Source: a virus. From it: DNA of 23,712 bases. Positions 1 through 7,274 of this stretch are shown in pieces (the stretch's first letter is position 1; each line of letters starts with the position of its first letter). The notes below the pieces were generated by a model. That model had not been told where the DNA came from. It saw only the letters and a list, made by a program, of their open reading frames with translations, and did no database searches. The stretch spans positions 1 through 23,712 of IMG/VR virus record IMGVR_UViG_3300032278_002022. One strand, written 5' to 3'. Both the position numbers and the translations under genes were made by a program.

Positions 1-33
1 GTAGGAAGAAAAAGATAGGAAAGTAAAGACAAA

Positions 34-174
34 GTGGCTTATAAAATCAAGAGATTGATTTGTAAATTGAGAATGTGGTACGCAGAAATAAGAGGGCACA
101 AGGGTATGAGATGGAATTACGAACCGAGTGAGCACTATATGGGCAGACACAAACACGATGACAAAGATAGATAA
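34..174 (+). CDS. Small basic conserved-looking phage protein (46 aa)
   Basis: An open frame runs from a GTG at 34 to a TAA at 172-174. It encodes a short, strongly basic peptide with a Lys/Arg-rich helix (KIKRLICKLRMWYAEIRGHK) followed by a WNYEPSEHYMG segment and a His/Asp/Lys-rich tail. The composition is protein-like, not random A+T-rich translation, with many Trp, Tyr, His and Met residues. An AGGA lies about 12 bases before the GTG; a TTG at 55 or an ATG at 73 are alternative starts. Its end overlaps the ATG of the bL12 gene at 158 by 17 bases, which suggests coupled translation. Function is unknown; nucleic-acid binding is only a guess from its charge. The 33 bases before it hold only the possible tail of an upstream gene. 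Confidence 0.45.
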   Translation: MAYKIKRLICKLRMWYAEIRGHKGMRWNYEPSEHYMGRHKHDDKDR

Positions 175-526
175 TTTAATAGAAGAACTTTGTAAACTTA
201 CAGTAATAGAAGCAGGCGAGCTTTCTAAAAGACTGGAAGGAGCGTGGGGATTAGACCTTAATGCTTACTTAGGTGCATCAGCACCAGCACCGGTAGAAGA
301 GAATGAAGAATCGGCTTTGTTTAAAGTAATGTTAACAGGATTTTCTGAAGGATCCAAAATTCCTATGATTAAAGCAGTTAGACCTATATTAGATTTAGGA
401 TTGCTAGAAGCTAAAAACTTTGTAGAAGACTTACCAAACGCAGTTAAAGAAGATTTAGATAAAGAAGAAGCAGAAAAACTTAAAAAAGTTTTAGAAGAAG
501 CCGGCGGAACTGTCGAATTAAAATAA
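158..526 (+). CDS. rplL: Ribosomal protein bL12 (L7/L12), virus-encoded
   Basis: A 122-residue protein with the complete bL12 architecture. The N-terminal dimerisation helices (about 1-36, IDNLIEELCKLTVIEAGELS) anchor to uL10, a short Ala/Pro hinge (39-52) follows, and the C-terminal domain (53-122) recruits translation GTPases. The factor-binding face is kept: KIPMIKAVR (67-75) and LGLLEAK (80-86) match the E. coli segments KVAVIKAVR and LGLKEAK, retaining the Lys, Ile and Arg contacts, and the end VELK matches many bacterial L12s. The GTG at 128 would add ten residues foreign to the family, so I chose the ATG at 158, which overlaps the preceding small ORF. It probably joins host ribosomes in the stalk during infection. 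bL12 is among the ribosomal proteins reported in marine viruses. The hinge is shorter and more acidic than usual. Confidence 0.93.
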   Translation: MTKIDNLIEELCKLTVIEAGELSKRLEGAWGLDLNAYLGASAPAPVEENEESALFKVMLTGFSEGSKIPMIKAVRPILDLGLLEAKNFVEDLPNAVKEDLDKEEAEKLKKVLEEAGGTVELK

Positions 527-565
527 CTCACATTTAAAATAGATTACCAAAACAGAAATAAGTAC

Positions 566-594
566 TTGCGAATGCGTACTATTCGCAATATACT
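566..594 (+). promoter_or_regulatory. Promoter with embedded palindrome upstream of FTR1
   Basis: TTGCGA (566-571) and TATACT (589-594) are separated by exactly 17 bases and match sigma70 -35/-10 hexamers at 4/6 and 5/6 positions. A perfect inverted repeat, TTGCGAAT (566-573) and ATTCGCAA (581-588) with a 7-base centre, covers the -35 and the spacer. A start point seven bases after the -10 would fall on the ATG at 601, giving a leaderless mRNA, and no Shine-Dalgarno is visible before that ATG. No T-run follows, so it is not an intrinsic terminator. An operator for a host or phage repressor is the simplest reading. The half-site resembles the GCAAAT/GCGAAT-type boxes of alphaproteobacterial Fur/Mur regulators, but the spacing differs. 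Confidence 0.5.
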
Positions 595-600
595 AACATT

Positions 601-1191
601 ATGACAGGAACATTAGCACCTACATTTATTTGGTTTAGAGAAGGCCTTGAAGCATATCTAATAATACAGATGGCTTGGCTGATGGTAACCAATTATAGAC
701 AAAAAATAACAATACTAGGGTCAACAGCATTAGCACTTGTTTGTGCAACGATACTAGGATACTTTGCTCAACAATTTATTGCAAACGATTTTGAAGCAGT
801 AGAAGGGTGGACGGCATTAGCCGCCTCTGGATTATTGTTTTGGACAGCATGGTTTTGTCATGGAGCAGTACAACATACAAAAATTATTCAAGCTAATTTA
901 AAAAGTAACGGACCGATACTAGCATTAGCATTAATTGTATTTCTTACAGTGTTTAGAGAAGGTGCAGAGATTGTAGCATTTCTTACAGCATTAATCTATG
1001 CAGGTACATCTGTAATGAGTATTGGATTAGGTGCTGTATTTGGGTTGGGTGCGTTGTTTATAGTTGGTATGTTAGCATCAAAACAAATCAAAAAAATTCC
1101 AATTGCTAAAATATTTAGAGCTAGTCGTTGGATATTCACTACACTAGCAATTTACTTTTTATATTACGGTATTCACGAGTTGTTGGAATAA
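601..1191 (+). CDS. FTR1/EfeU-type iron permease, shortened
   Basis: A 196-residue integral membrane protein with about six hydrophobic helices (roughly 5-29, 36-60, 68-90, 104-134, 137-158, 174-193). It carries the two signature motifs of the FTR1/EfeU high-affinity iron transporters: REGLE at 13-17 in helix 1 and REGAE at 119-123 in helix 4. In FTR1 these Glu residues coordinate iron along the permeation path. An acidic FEAVEGW segment (64-70) before helix 3 corresponds to the EFPQKEQELFEG region of EfeU. EfeU is about 276 residues with seven helices, so this version lacks the last helix and C-terminal tail. No EfeO/EfeB partner is nearby, so it may work with host partners or alone. It sits behind a palindromic promoter and after bL12, and looks like an auxiliary metabolic gene for iron supply in iron-poor ocean. 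Confidence 0.85.
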   Translation: MTGTLAPTFIWFREGLEAYLIIQMAWLMVTNYRQKITILGSTALALVCATILGYFAQQFIANDFEAVEGWTALAASGLLFWTAWFCHGAVQHTKIIQANLKSNGPILALALIVFLTVFREGAEIVAFLTALIYAGTSVMSIGLGAVFGLGALFIVGMLASKQIKKIPIAKIFRASRWIFTTLAIYFLYYGIHELLE

Positions 1192-1195
1192 AATC

Positions 1196-2467
1196 TTAAC
1201 TTAAAGTATTAGCAGATTCGTTTAAGTCAATTGCTTCAGCAATTAAATCTCTATCTCGTTGATTTAAGTTATTCAATAATAATTCACTTTGATTATAGAT
1301 AGTATTATTAGAAGTAGTAATACCTAATTGCTCACAACATTTTTTTATAATTGTTTCTGTATCATAAAAATCAAAATCTTTTGTATCAATTCTATTATCT
1401 TTTATAGCTTTTTGAGCCACTAAATCAAGCTCTACAAAATCTGTAACATCTGGTAATCCTTGTTGTCTCAGTATTCTATCAATTATAGATGCTTTATCTG
1501 AATCAGTACCTGTGTTGTACATAGGATTCAGATAAGCAGAATTTTTTACGTAATCATTAAAATAGGCTTGCCAATTTGCGTTTTGTGATACACGAGACAT
1601 AAGTTTTCTTAATTCACTATCCTCTGCTAGTGATGTATAACTTATAAATTCAGTAAGAGAAAGTGTATATGCTCTGATGCCTGACAAGTTAGCAGTTTCT
1701 AAATTAACTTGAGTATTAATTGCATCTCTATCAGTAATCATTTGTGTTCTTTTTGTTAGGTAAGGTTCAGAAGCTAGTTGGTTGTGTAAGTTGGTTATGT
1801 TACCTGCTAGTTGAGATCCATATGTGTTCAGTGTTTGTTGAAAGTCTGTTGAGTCTGCTACCACTGATGCTAAAAAGGTTATCAACTGGGTGTTTGAATA
1901 TCTTACGGCGGCCGTGGCAGTTGCCAAACTACTGGTTGTTCTTGCCCTTGCGTCCAAAAATGAAAGTGTATCTTTCAAACTTGTAAAAACAGGTTTAGAA
2001 CTATCTTCTGTTTCTAAAAATTTATTGTTAATTGTACCTAGATGATCATTTACATCTCTATTTTTTTCTCCTGCTGTAACATTATATAAATTTGGAATCA
2101 AAGTTTGTATGCTTTGAACTGTTTGTAATATTTCTAAAAATGATGCAGTATCTTCAACATCTGGATCGTCACGATGAACTATTGTACCATCTAGTATTGT
2201 GTTGGTGTGTCTAACTAGGTCATTAAGATATCTACCTACGTTTAGATAAGATTGATTATTAATAGTATCTTTTAAATCGTTTTTTTGTGATGCAGTTAAT
2301 ACAGTATTATTTTCAATGGCTGTGTCTACGTCAATAGAAGATTTAATCCAAGAATAACCATCGTCCTTATCAACACTTTTAATATCATTAATTGCATTTT
2401 CTAGAGCCTGATTTGAAAAGTTTGGATCTGCATTAACCAGCGATGTTAAACCTTTATTAACTGCCAT
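1196..2467 (-). CDS. Putative structural/tail-associated protein downstream of PAAR
   Basis: A 423-residue soluble protein without a signal peptide or membrane segment. It is mostly predicted alpha-helical, rich in Asn, Asp and Thr, and has two adjacent Cys (KKCCEQLG) near the C-terminus. I do not recognise a domain. Its ATG overlaps the stop codon of the PAAR gene in a TAATG arrangement, so the two are translationally coupled and probably made in matched amounts. This favours a role at the tail tip or baseplate, or as a cargo carried by the PAAR tip. On the other side it meets the FTR1 gene convergently with only four bases between the stop codons. A structural role is inferred from position; confidence that it is a real gene is high. 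Confidence 0.8.
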   Translation of the reverse strand: MAVNKGLTSLVNADPNFSNQALENAINDIKSVDKDDGYSWIKSSIDVDTAIENNTVLTASQKNDLKDTINNQSYLNVGRYLNDLVRHTNTILDGTIVHRDDPDVEDTASFLEILQTVQSIQTLIPNLYNVTAGEKNRDVNDHLGTINNKFLETEDSSKPVFTSLKDTLSFLDARARTTSSLATATAAVRYSNTQLITFLASVVADSTDFQQTLNTYGSQLAGNITNLHNQLASEPYLTKRTQMITDRDAINTQVNLETANLSGIRAYTLSLTEFISYTSLAEDSELRKLMSRVSQNANWQAYFNDYVKNSAYLNPMYNTGTDSDKASIIDRILRQQGLPDVTDFVELDLVAQKAIKDNRIDTKDFDFYDTETIIKKCCEQLGITTSNNTIYNQSELLLNNLNQRDRDLIAEAIDLNESANTLS

Positions 2468-2844
2468 TATGTACTACCCATATCGTATATAGATTCTTCT
2501 CTTGCTATACTTGTACTTGATGAACCATACAAACTCGTTGAACTAGGACCGCCACCATTTGCAAATACATTTGGTGAGCCTTGAGCAACTGCTGTGCAGG
2601 TTGGGTCTCCTACTCTACCAATTGATATACCTTCAGCAAATACATTTGGTGATCCACTTTTTAATGGTACTTGGTGAAAACAACAACATTTTGGACAAGG
2701 ACAAGGTTTTAAGTGTAGAGTGTTCAAATGTCCTACACCACTCATTTGTTTTCCGTTGGCATATACTGATCCAAAATGTCCTTTTCTCTTAGGCATTGAA
2801 CAGTGTACTATTTCTCTATCTCCGACTCTTGCTACTGCTGGCAT
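2467..2844 (-). CDS. PAAR-domain tail spike tip protein
   Basis: A 125-residue protein with the PAAR pattern: repeated turns with GSPNVFAEG (64-72), IGRVGD (75-80) and GSPNVFANG (89-97), and an N-terminal PAVARVGD. PAAR proteins, such as T4 gp5.4, form the metal-stabilised conical tip of the central tail spike that pierces the outer membrane. A dense Cys cluster, PCPCPKCCC (47-55), with nearby His (H14, H23, H39, H44, H57) could bind the tip metal. The C-terminus is a Ser/Gly/Thr-rich tail (98-125). A perfect TATAAATA lies eight bases before the ATG, so it is probably expressed late. It begins a two-gene unit with the coupled 423-residue protein. The family call is strong; the metal ligands are inferred. 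Confidence 0.9.
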   Translation of the reverse strand: MPAVARVGDREIVHCSMPKRKGHFGSVYANGKQMSGVGHLNTLHLKPCPCPKCCCFHQVPLKSGSPNVFAEGISIGRVGDPTCTAVAQGSPNVFANGGGPSSTSLYGSSSTSIAREESIYDMGST

Positions 2845-2852
2845 AATGTTAT

Positions 2853-2860
2853 TATTTATA
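2853..2860 (-). promoter_or_regulatory. T4-type late promoter TATAAATA
   Basis: An exact match to the T4 late -10 consensus on the minus strand, eight bases before the ATG of the PAAR gene. Initiation would give a leader of only a few bases. Confidence 0.65.
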
Positions 2861-2880
2861 GTAGTAGAAAACGGCTAATA

Positions 2881-3981
2881 TTATAACTTAAATTTGCTGA
2901 ATTGATCCTTTTCAACGTCTTGTTTGATACCACCTACAATATAACTTTCAACCTCTGTTTCTTGTGGTGCTACTTGCATACCTTTAGAACTTAACCAGTG
3001 TGTAGTCCAAGGTAATGGATTTTGATTTGCTGGAATATCATATAATGGATCAAAGCCTAATGATCTTAGTCTTTTGTTTGCAATCCATTCTACATAGTTA
3101 GATAGTAATCGTTCATTAAGTCCGATTATTGAGCCATCTTTAAAAAGATAATTACACCATGCTTTTTCTTCTTCAACACATTTTTTCCACATTTTAATTA
3201 CTTCATCTTTGCATTCTTTTATAAGTGGTTTCATTTCTTTGTCATCACCATTCATCCAATTTTTAATAACGTGTGTTGTAATTGCTAGATGTTGTGATTC
3301 ATCACGTGCAATTAATGATAATATTTTAGCAGATCCTTCCATAAGTTTAAGTTCACCAAATGCAAAGGTACAAGCAAATGAAACATAGAATCTTAATCCT
3401 TCAAGCATATTAACATTTGCCATTGCTAGATATAATTTTTTCTTTAATACTCTTGTTGAGCCTTTTCCATTAACGTCCCAATTCTTTGCGTATTCAATAA
3501 AGTCATCATAATATTTTGTAACTGATGTTGCTCTTTTTATTATTTCTTTGTCATCAATAATTTTATCAAGTACATCACTAGGATTAGCATAAACATTTTT
3601 CATAATGTGCGTATATGCTCTTGAGTGTATAGTTTCAAAAAAGTCCCAAGTAACAATACAACTTTCTAATTCTGGTAACGAACAGTATGGTAAAAATGCA
3701 ATTACTGGACCTCGTCCTTGTACACTATCTAATAGTGTTTGGTATTTTAAGTTAGATGTAAAAATGTGTTTTTGTTCTTGACGAAACTGTGCGTAGTCTG
3801 ATCTATCTTTTTGTAGTGATACTTCCTCAGGTCTCCAAAAGTATCCTAATTGTGTTTGTGTTAGTTTATCAAATGTAGGATATTTAAAAGTGTCAAATCT
3901 TTGTACATTTTGATCATCACCGAAGAACATAGGTTGTTTAGTAAAGTCTATATTAGACTGATTAAAAATAGTCTTACTCAT
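2881..3981 (-). CDS. nrdB: Ribonucleotide reductase class Ia, beta subunit
   Basis: A 366-residue radical-generating subunit that builds the di-iron tyrosyl radical needed by NrdA to make deoxynucleotides. The metal ligands and radical site align with E. coli NrdB: D85 (LLDSVQ), E116 and H119 (FETIHSRAY), the radical tyrosine Y123, E194 (LEGLRFYVSFA), and E228 and H231 (ARDESQH). The C-terminal peptide DQFSKFKL resembles the NrdB tail that docks on NrdA. Length is normal. It follows nrdA by 20 bases, and an ATTAAATA motif lies eight bases before its ATG inside that gap, so it may also be transcribed late on its own. It provides dNTPs for phage replication in a nutrient-poor host. Confidence 0.97.
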   Translation of the reverse strand: MSKTIFNQSNIDFTKQPMFFGDDQNVQRFDTFKYPTFDKLTQTQLGYFWRPEEVSLQKDRSDYAQFRQEQKHIFTSNLKYQTLLDSVQGRGPVIAFLPYCSLPELESCIVTWDFFETIHSRAYTHIMKNVYANPSDVLDKIIDDKEIIKRATSVTKYYDDFIEYAKNWDVNGKGSTRVLKKKLYLAMANVNMLEGLRFYVSFACTFAFGELKLMEGSAKILSLIARDESQHLAITTHVIKNWMNGDDKEMKPLIKECKDEVIKMWKKCVEEEKAWCNYLFKDGSIIGLNERLLSNYVEWIANKRLRSLGFDPLYDIPANQNPLPWTTHWLSSKGMQVAPQETEVESYIVGGIKQDVEKDQFSKFKL

Positions 3982-3989
3982 TATAGTTG

Positions 3990-3997
3990 TATTTAAT
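3990..3997 (-). promoter_or_regulatory. Late-promoter-like ATTAAATA before nrdB
   Basis: It matches TATAAATA at 6 of 8 positions and lies eight bases before the nrdB ATG, in the 20-base gap after nrdA. The same octamer in similar spacing precedes the genes starting at 18300 and 20395. Confidence 0.4.
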
Positions 3998-4001
3998 TAT
4001 A

Positions 4002-6395
4002 TTATATTGTGCAGGCATCACAGTCATCTTCATTATTAACACTAGCAGTAACTTCTACACTAGTATTAACTTTAGCATGACCGTTAACGATTTGTCTATC
4101 TGATAATTGTAATTCTACGTCTTCACCATCGTCGTTGTCAATGGTAGCACTTAATCCTGCCGGTTGTACTTCTTCTTCCTCTCCTTTAAAATCATATGTA
4201 TTTTGATAGTATGAGGTTTTCCAACCATATTTGTATGCGTTAAGCATATCTTGAGCCATTATTGATAAAGGTACTTCGTTGTTTTCGTAATGTGTTGGAT
4301 TGTATGACCAGTTACCACTAATTGCTTGATCAAAATATTTTTGCATTATTGCTACAATATTCATATATCCTTCATTGCTAGTCATATCCCATAGTAAAGT
4401 ATAATCATTTTTAAGTTTAGGATAGCCTGGTGCAATTTGTTTTAGTGGACCTTTTTTAGATTTTTTAATTGATAGTAATGCTCTTGGTGGTTCAATGCCG
4501 TTAGTTTCGTTACTAACTACGGAAGAACTTTCACTTGGCATTTGAGAAGATAGTGTGGAATTTCTTAATCCATATTTTACAATATCTTTTCTTAAACTTT
4601 CCCACGCCATTCTTTGTTTGTGTGGTATAATTTTGTCTACTTCTTTTTTATAATGATCAAGTGGTAATAATCCATCTGCATATTTTGTTCTGTCAAATGC
4701 AGTACACTTACCTTTTTCTTTTGCAATATCACAACTTGTTCTTAACAAGTAATATTGAAATGTTTCAGAAAGTCTATCAACTAATTCCCAAGCCTTTGGA
4801 TCAGAATATTTTACTCCATTTTTTGCTAGATAGTGTGCCATACCTATATACCCAATACCTAGAGAACGTCTTGCTTTAGTGCTTACTTCTGCCGCTTTAA
4901 CTGGGTACCTTTGATAGTCAATAATTTGATCTAATGCTCTTACAGATATATCACATAAGTTTTGTAATTCACTTACATCATTTAAGGTTCCAACATTAAT
5001 TGCAGAAAGAATACATAAAGCAATTTCTCCTTTGTCATCATCTATATGTTGTATAGGTGTTGTCGGTAATGTAATTTCTTGACATAAGTTTGACATTGAT
5101 ACCTTATCTTTAAAAGAAGAGTGAGTATTACAGTGATCAATATTCATAATATAAATTCTACCTGTCTCTGCTCTTTCTTTTAATAAATCAAAAAATAAGT
5201 CCTGTGCTTTAACTAATTTTTTAGGAACAGATTTATCTTCCTCATATTTTTCGTATAAATCATCAAAGTCTTCTGTACCAAATGCATCATATAATCCTGG
5301 TGCATTATTCGGAGATATTAAACTTATTTCTTCATCATTAATAAATCTTTCATAAAATAATTTTGAAAGTTGGATTGAATAATCCATTCTTCTAACTCTG
5401 TTGTCTTCTGTACCTTTGTTATTTTTTAATACTAGTATGTCTTCTATTTCTGGATGCCATATTGGAAAGTGGACAGTTGCGTTACCTCCACGTACTCCGT
5501 TTTGTGTGCAACATCTTACAGTTGATTCGAATTTTTTTAGAAAAGGAATTACCCCTGTGTGTTGAACTTCACCACCTCTTATTTTAGAATTAATTCCTCT
5601 AATACGTCCTGCATTAATTCCTATTCCTGCTCGTCTGGCAACGTACAAACCAATTGCCATATCACCTGAGAATATAGAGGGGAGTGTGTCATCAATGTCG
5701 ACTAAGACACAACTTGCGAATTGTCTAATAGGTGTTCGTACACCAGACATAACAGGAGTTGGAATGTTAATTTTGTGTAAAGAGATTGCATCGTAATATT
5801 TTTTAACGTAGGATAGTCTTGTTTTTTCAGGATAGTCAGCAAATAATGTGGCGGCTATCATCATATACATATCTTGTGGAGTTTCATATAGTTCTCCTGA
5901 ACTTCTGTCCTGTACAAGATATTTGTCACAGACTTGTCTTAATCCTGCGTAAGTAAATTTTAAATCTCTTTCTCTTCTTATCCATGAATTAAATTTTTTA
6001 CATTCTGTTTTAGAATATTTTTCTGTTATTTCTTTATCATAGACACCAAGTTTACAATTTCGTTCAATTAATTTAGATAATGGCATATATTCGTATTGAC
6101 CATGTGCTTCTTTTCTTACATCATATAAAAGTAATCTTGCCGCGGCATATTGGTAATTTGGAGTTTCGAGAGTTATTAAATCATTTGCTGAACGTACTAA
6201 AACATTTTGAATATCTTTTGTAGTCATGCCGTCATAAAATTGTATGTTGGCATTCATTTCTATTTGTGATGCCGAGACACCAGGAAGATTTTCACAAGCT
6301 TCTTCAACTACGAAATGAATTTTATTAATATCTAGAGATTCTTTTCTGCCATCACGTTTAGTGATTGAAATGTTCATTGTGCTGGCAGTTGTCAT
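4002..6395 (-). CDS. nrdA: Ribonucleotide reductase class Ia, alpha subunit
   Basis: The catalytic subunit that reduces ribonucleoside diphosphates. An N-terminal ATP-cone (ITKRDGRKESLDINKIH to the LLLYDVRKEAHG region) is the allosteric activity site. The active-site cysteines are seen in FASCVLVDID (C225 of E. coli) and IALCILSAINVG (C462). The thiyl site is SNLCQEITLPT, matching N437, C439 and E441. The radical-transfer tyrosine pair is SYYQNTYD. The C-terminal thiol pair is present but reads CDACTI, a C-x2-C, where E. coli has C-x4-C. The frame opens at 6464, but homology begins at MNISITKRDG, and 6464-6396 encodes a Lys-rich run overlapping promoter-like DNA; I prefer the ATG at 6395 (797 residues). 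It is transcribed with nrdB. Confidence 0.96.
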   Translation of the reverse strand: MTTASTMNISITKRDGRKESLDINKIHFVVEEACENLPGVSASQIEMNANIQFYDGMTTKDIQNVLVRSANDLITLETPNYQYAAARLLLYDVRKEAHGQYEYMPLSKLIERNCKLGVYDKEITEKYSKTECKKFNSWIRRERDLKFTYAGLRQVCDKYLVQDRSSGELYETPQDMYMMIAATLFADYPEKTRLSYVKKYYDAISLHKINIPTPVMSGVRTPIRQFASCVLVDIDDTLPSIFSGDMAIGLYVARRAGIGINAGRIRGINSKIRGGEVQHTGVIPFLKKFESTVRCCTQNGVRGGNATVHFPIWHPEIEDILVLKNNKGTEDNRVRRMDYSIQLSKLFYERFINDEEISLISPNNAPGLYDAFGTEDFDDLYEKYEEDKSVPKKLVKAQDLFFDLLKERAETGRIYIMNIDHCNTHSSFKDKVSMSNLCQEITLPTTPIQHIDDDKGEIALCILSAINVGTLNDVSELQNLCDISVRALDQIIDYQRYPVKAAEVSTKARRSLGIGYIGMAHYLAKNGVKYSDPKAWELVDRLSETFQYYLLRTSCDIAKEKGKCTAFDRTKYADGLLPLDHYKKEVDKIIPHKQRMAWESLRKDIVKYGLRNSTLSSQMPSESSSVVSNETNGIEPPRALLSIKKSKKGPLKQIAPGYPKLKNDYTLLWDMTSNEGYMNIVAIMQKYFDQAISGNWSYNPTHYENNEVPLSIMAQDMLNAYKYGWKTSYYQNTYDFKGEEEEVQPAGLSATIDNDDGEDVELQLSDRQIVNGHAKVNTSVEVTASVNNEDDCDACTI

Positions 6396-6439
6396 TGTAT
6401 ATATTTTTTTCTCTTTTTTCTGTTTGGATTTTATATGCG

Positions 6440-6447
6440 TATTTATC
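6440..6447 (-). promoter_or_regulatory. Late-promoter-like GATAAATA upstream of nrdA
   Basis: It matches TATAAATA at 7 of 8 positions, 45 bases before the preferred nrdA ATG at 6395. Use of this site would exclude the upstream ATG at 6464. Confidence 0.35.
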
Positions 6448-6546
6448 GTATCCTGTTTTATCATGTCTAATTGTCTTTTTTCAATTTTTTTTCATCCTAC
6501 CATACGGTATAAACCATTCCATCGTTTTGTTGTTTTATATTATGCT

Positions 6547-6575
6547 ATTATAATGATAAAAACATTTTTTGTCTA
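6547..6575 (-). promoter_or_regulatory. Host-type (sigma70) promoter for nrdAB
   Basis: On the minus strand TAGACA (6575-6570) and a perfect TATAAT (6552-6547) are separated by 17 bases, the best host-like promoter seen in the window. It lies just after the stop of the 230-residue SGNH-like gene and would start mRNA near 6540, giving an A/T-rich leader of roughly 145 bases to the ATG at 6395. Early or middle expression of the reductase fits this. Confidence 0.6.
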
Positions 6576-6576
6576 C

Positions 6577-7269
6577 CTACAACTTAGGATTTAAGTAGTT
6601 GATTAAGTGCTCTTCAAAGTGTCTATATTCACGATCCTTATGATGCCATAGATAAGGGTCAACATTTTCACGTTCGTTTTCAGGTAATTTATGGTACATA
6701 AAGTTATTACCACAAAAAGAAAACAAATCAATAATATTTTTATTATTTTTTATTAAATTTATCTTTGAAAACCCTTTGTATCCTGCTAAATGTTTTGTTT
6801 CAAAGTTGTTAATCATATCACACATCAAATATTTGATTCCTTTAGCTTCAAAAAAAGATGCTAATAGTATTATGTCAGTAAACATCTTATCCCAGTATGT
6901 TCTAATGTTTGGAACACAGCCATGATAGTACGGAACTAACTTTTTAAATTTATCTTCTGGAACTAAACTTAAATCAATTTTGTCTAATCCCAGGTTTGGT
7001 TCTTCAAGTACAGGGTGCCATGTACCATCAAGCTCGTCGTCTTTCTTAGCTATTGCCATTTCCCATCTGTGAGCATATGTAATTGGAATTATTGCAAATT
7101 TTGGATTGCCATTTTGTGCTATCCATTCAACAGTAGATCGTAATGTTCTAGGAAAGCTAGTGCCATCCTTGCCAATGTTAACAGTTTTTGTACATCCTAA
7201 TTTGTTTTGAAATTCTTTACTGACATTCCATACTCTTGCAATACTGCAACCATTTATTAATAATGTCAT
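6577..7269 (-). CDS. SGNH-hydrolase-like phage protein
   Basis: A 230-residue soluble protein. The N-terminus LLINGCSIARVW (3-14) has the beta-strand plus Gly-x-Ser layout of SGNH/GDSL block I (S9 as possible nucleophile). DGTSFPRT (35-42) could be the oxyanion-hole region, and DPYLWHHKD with later His residues (204-221) near the C-terminus resembles the block V Asp/His segment. The match is weaker than in the 263-residue protein at 10741-11532, so catalytic activity is uncertain. It starts five bases after the tailspike stop codon and is probably cotranscribed with it. This position would suit a tail-associated esterase or deacetylase that trims host surface polysaccharide, but that is inference from location. 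Confidence 0.5.
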   Translation of the reverse strand: MTLLINGCSIARVWNVSKEFQNKLGCTKTVNIGKDGTSFPRTLRSTVEWIAQNGNPKFAIIPITYAHRWEMAIAKKDDELDGTWHPVLEEPNLGLDKIDLSLVPEDKFKKLVPYYHGCVPNIRTYWDKMFTDIILLASFFEAKGIKYLMCDMINNFETKHLAGYKGFSKINLIKNNKNIIDLFSFCGNNFMYHKLPENERENVDPYLWHHKDREYRHFEEHLINYLNPKL

Positions 7270-7274
7270 TCTTA

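Noticed and set aside
128-157. GTG start for bL12 giving ten extra residues
   Set aside because: The added residues do not match the family, and the ATG at 158 begins exactly at the conserved N-terminal helix.
265-531. Antisense ORF across bL12
   Set aside because: Low-complexity Ser-rich translation opposite a well-supported gene.
566-588. Intrinsic terminator after bL12
   Set aside because: The palindrome has no T-run and sits on promoter elements.
6396-6464. Upstream ATG for nrdA with a Lys-rich extension
   Set aside because: Homology starts at MNISITKRDG, and the extension lies in a promoter-like, A-rich region with no ribosome binding site.
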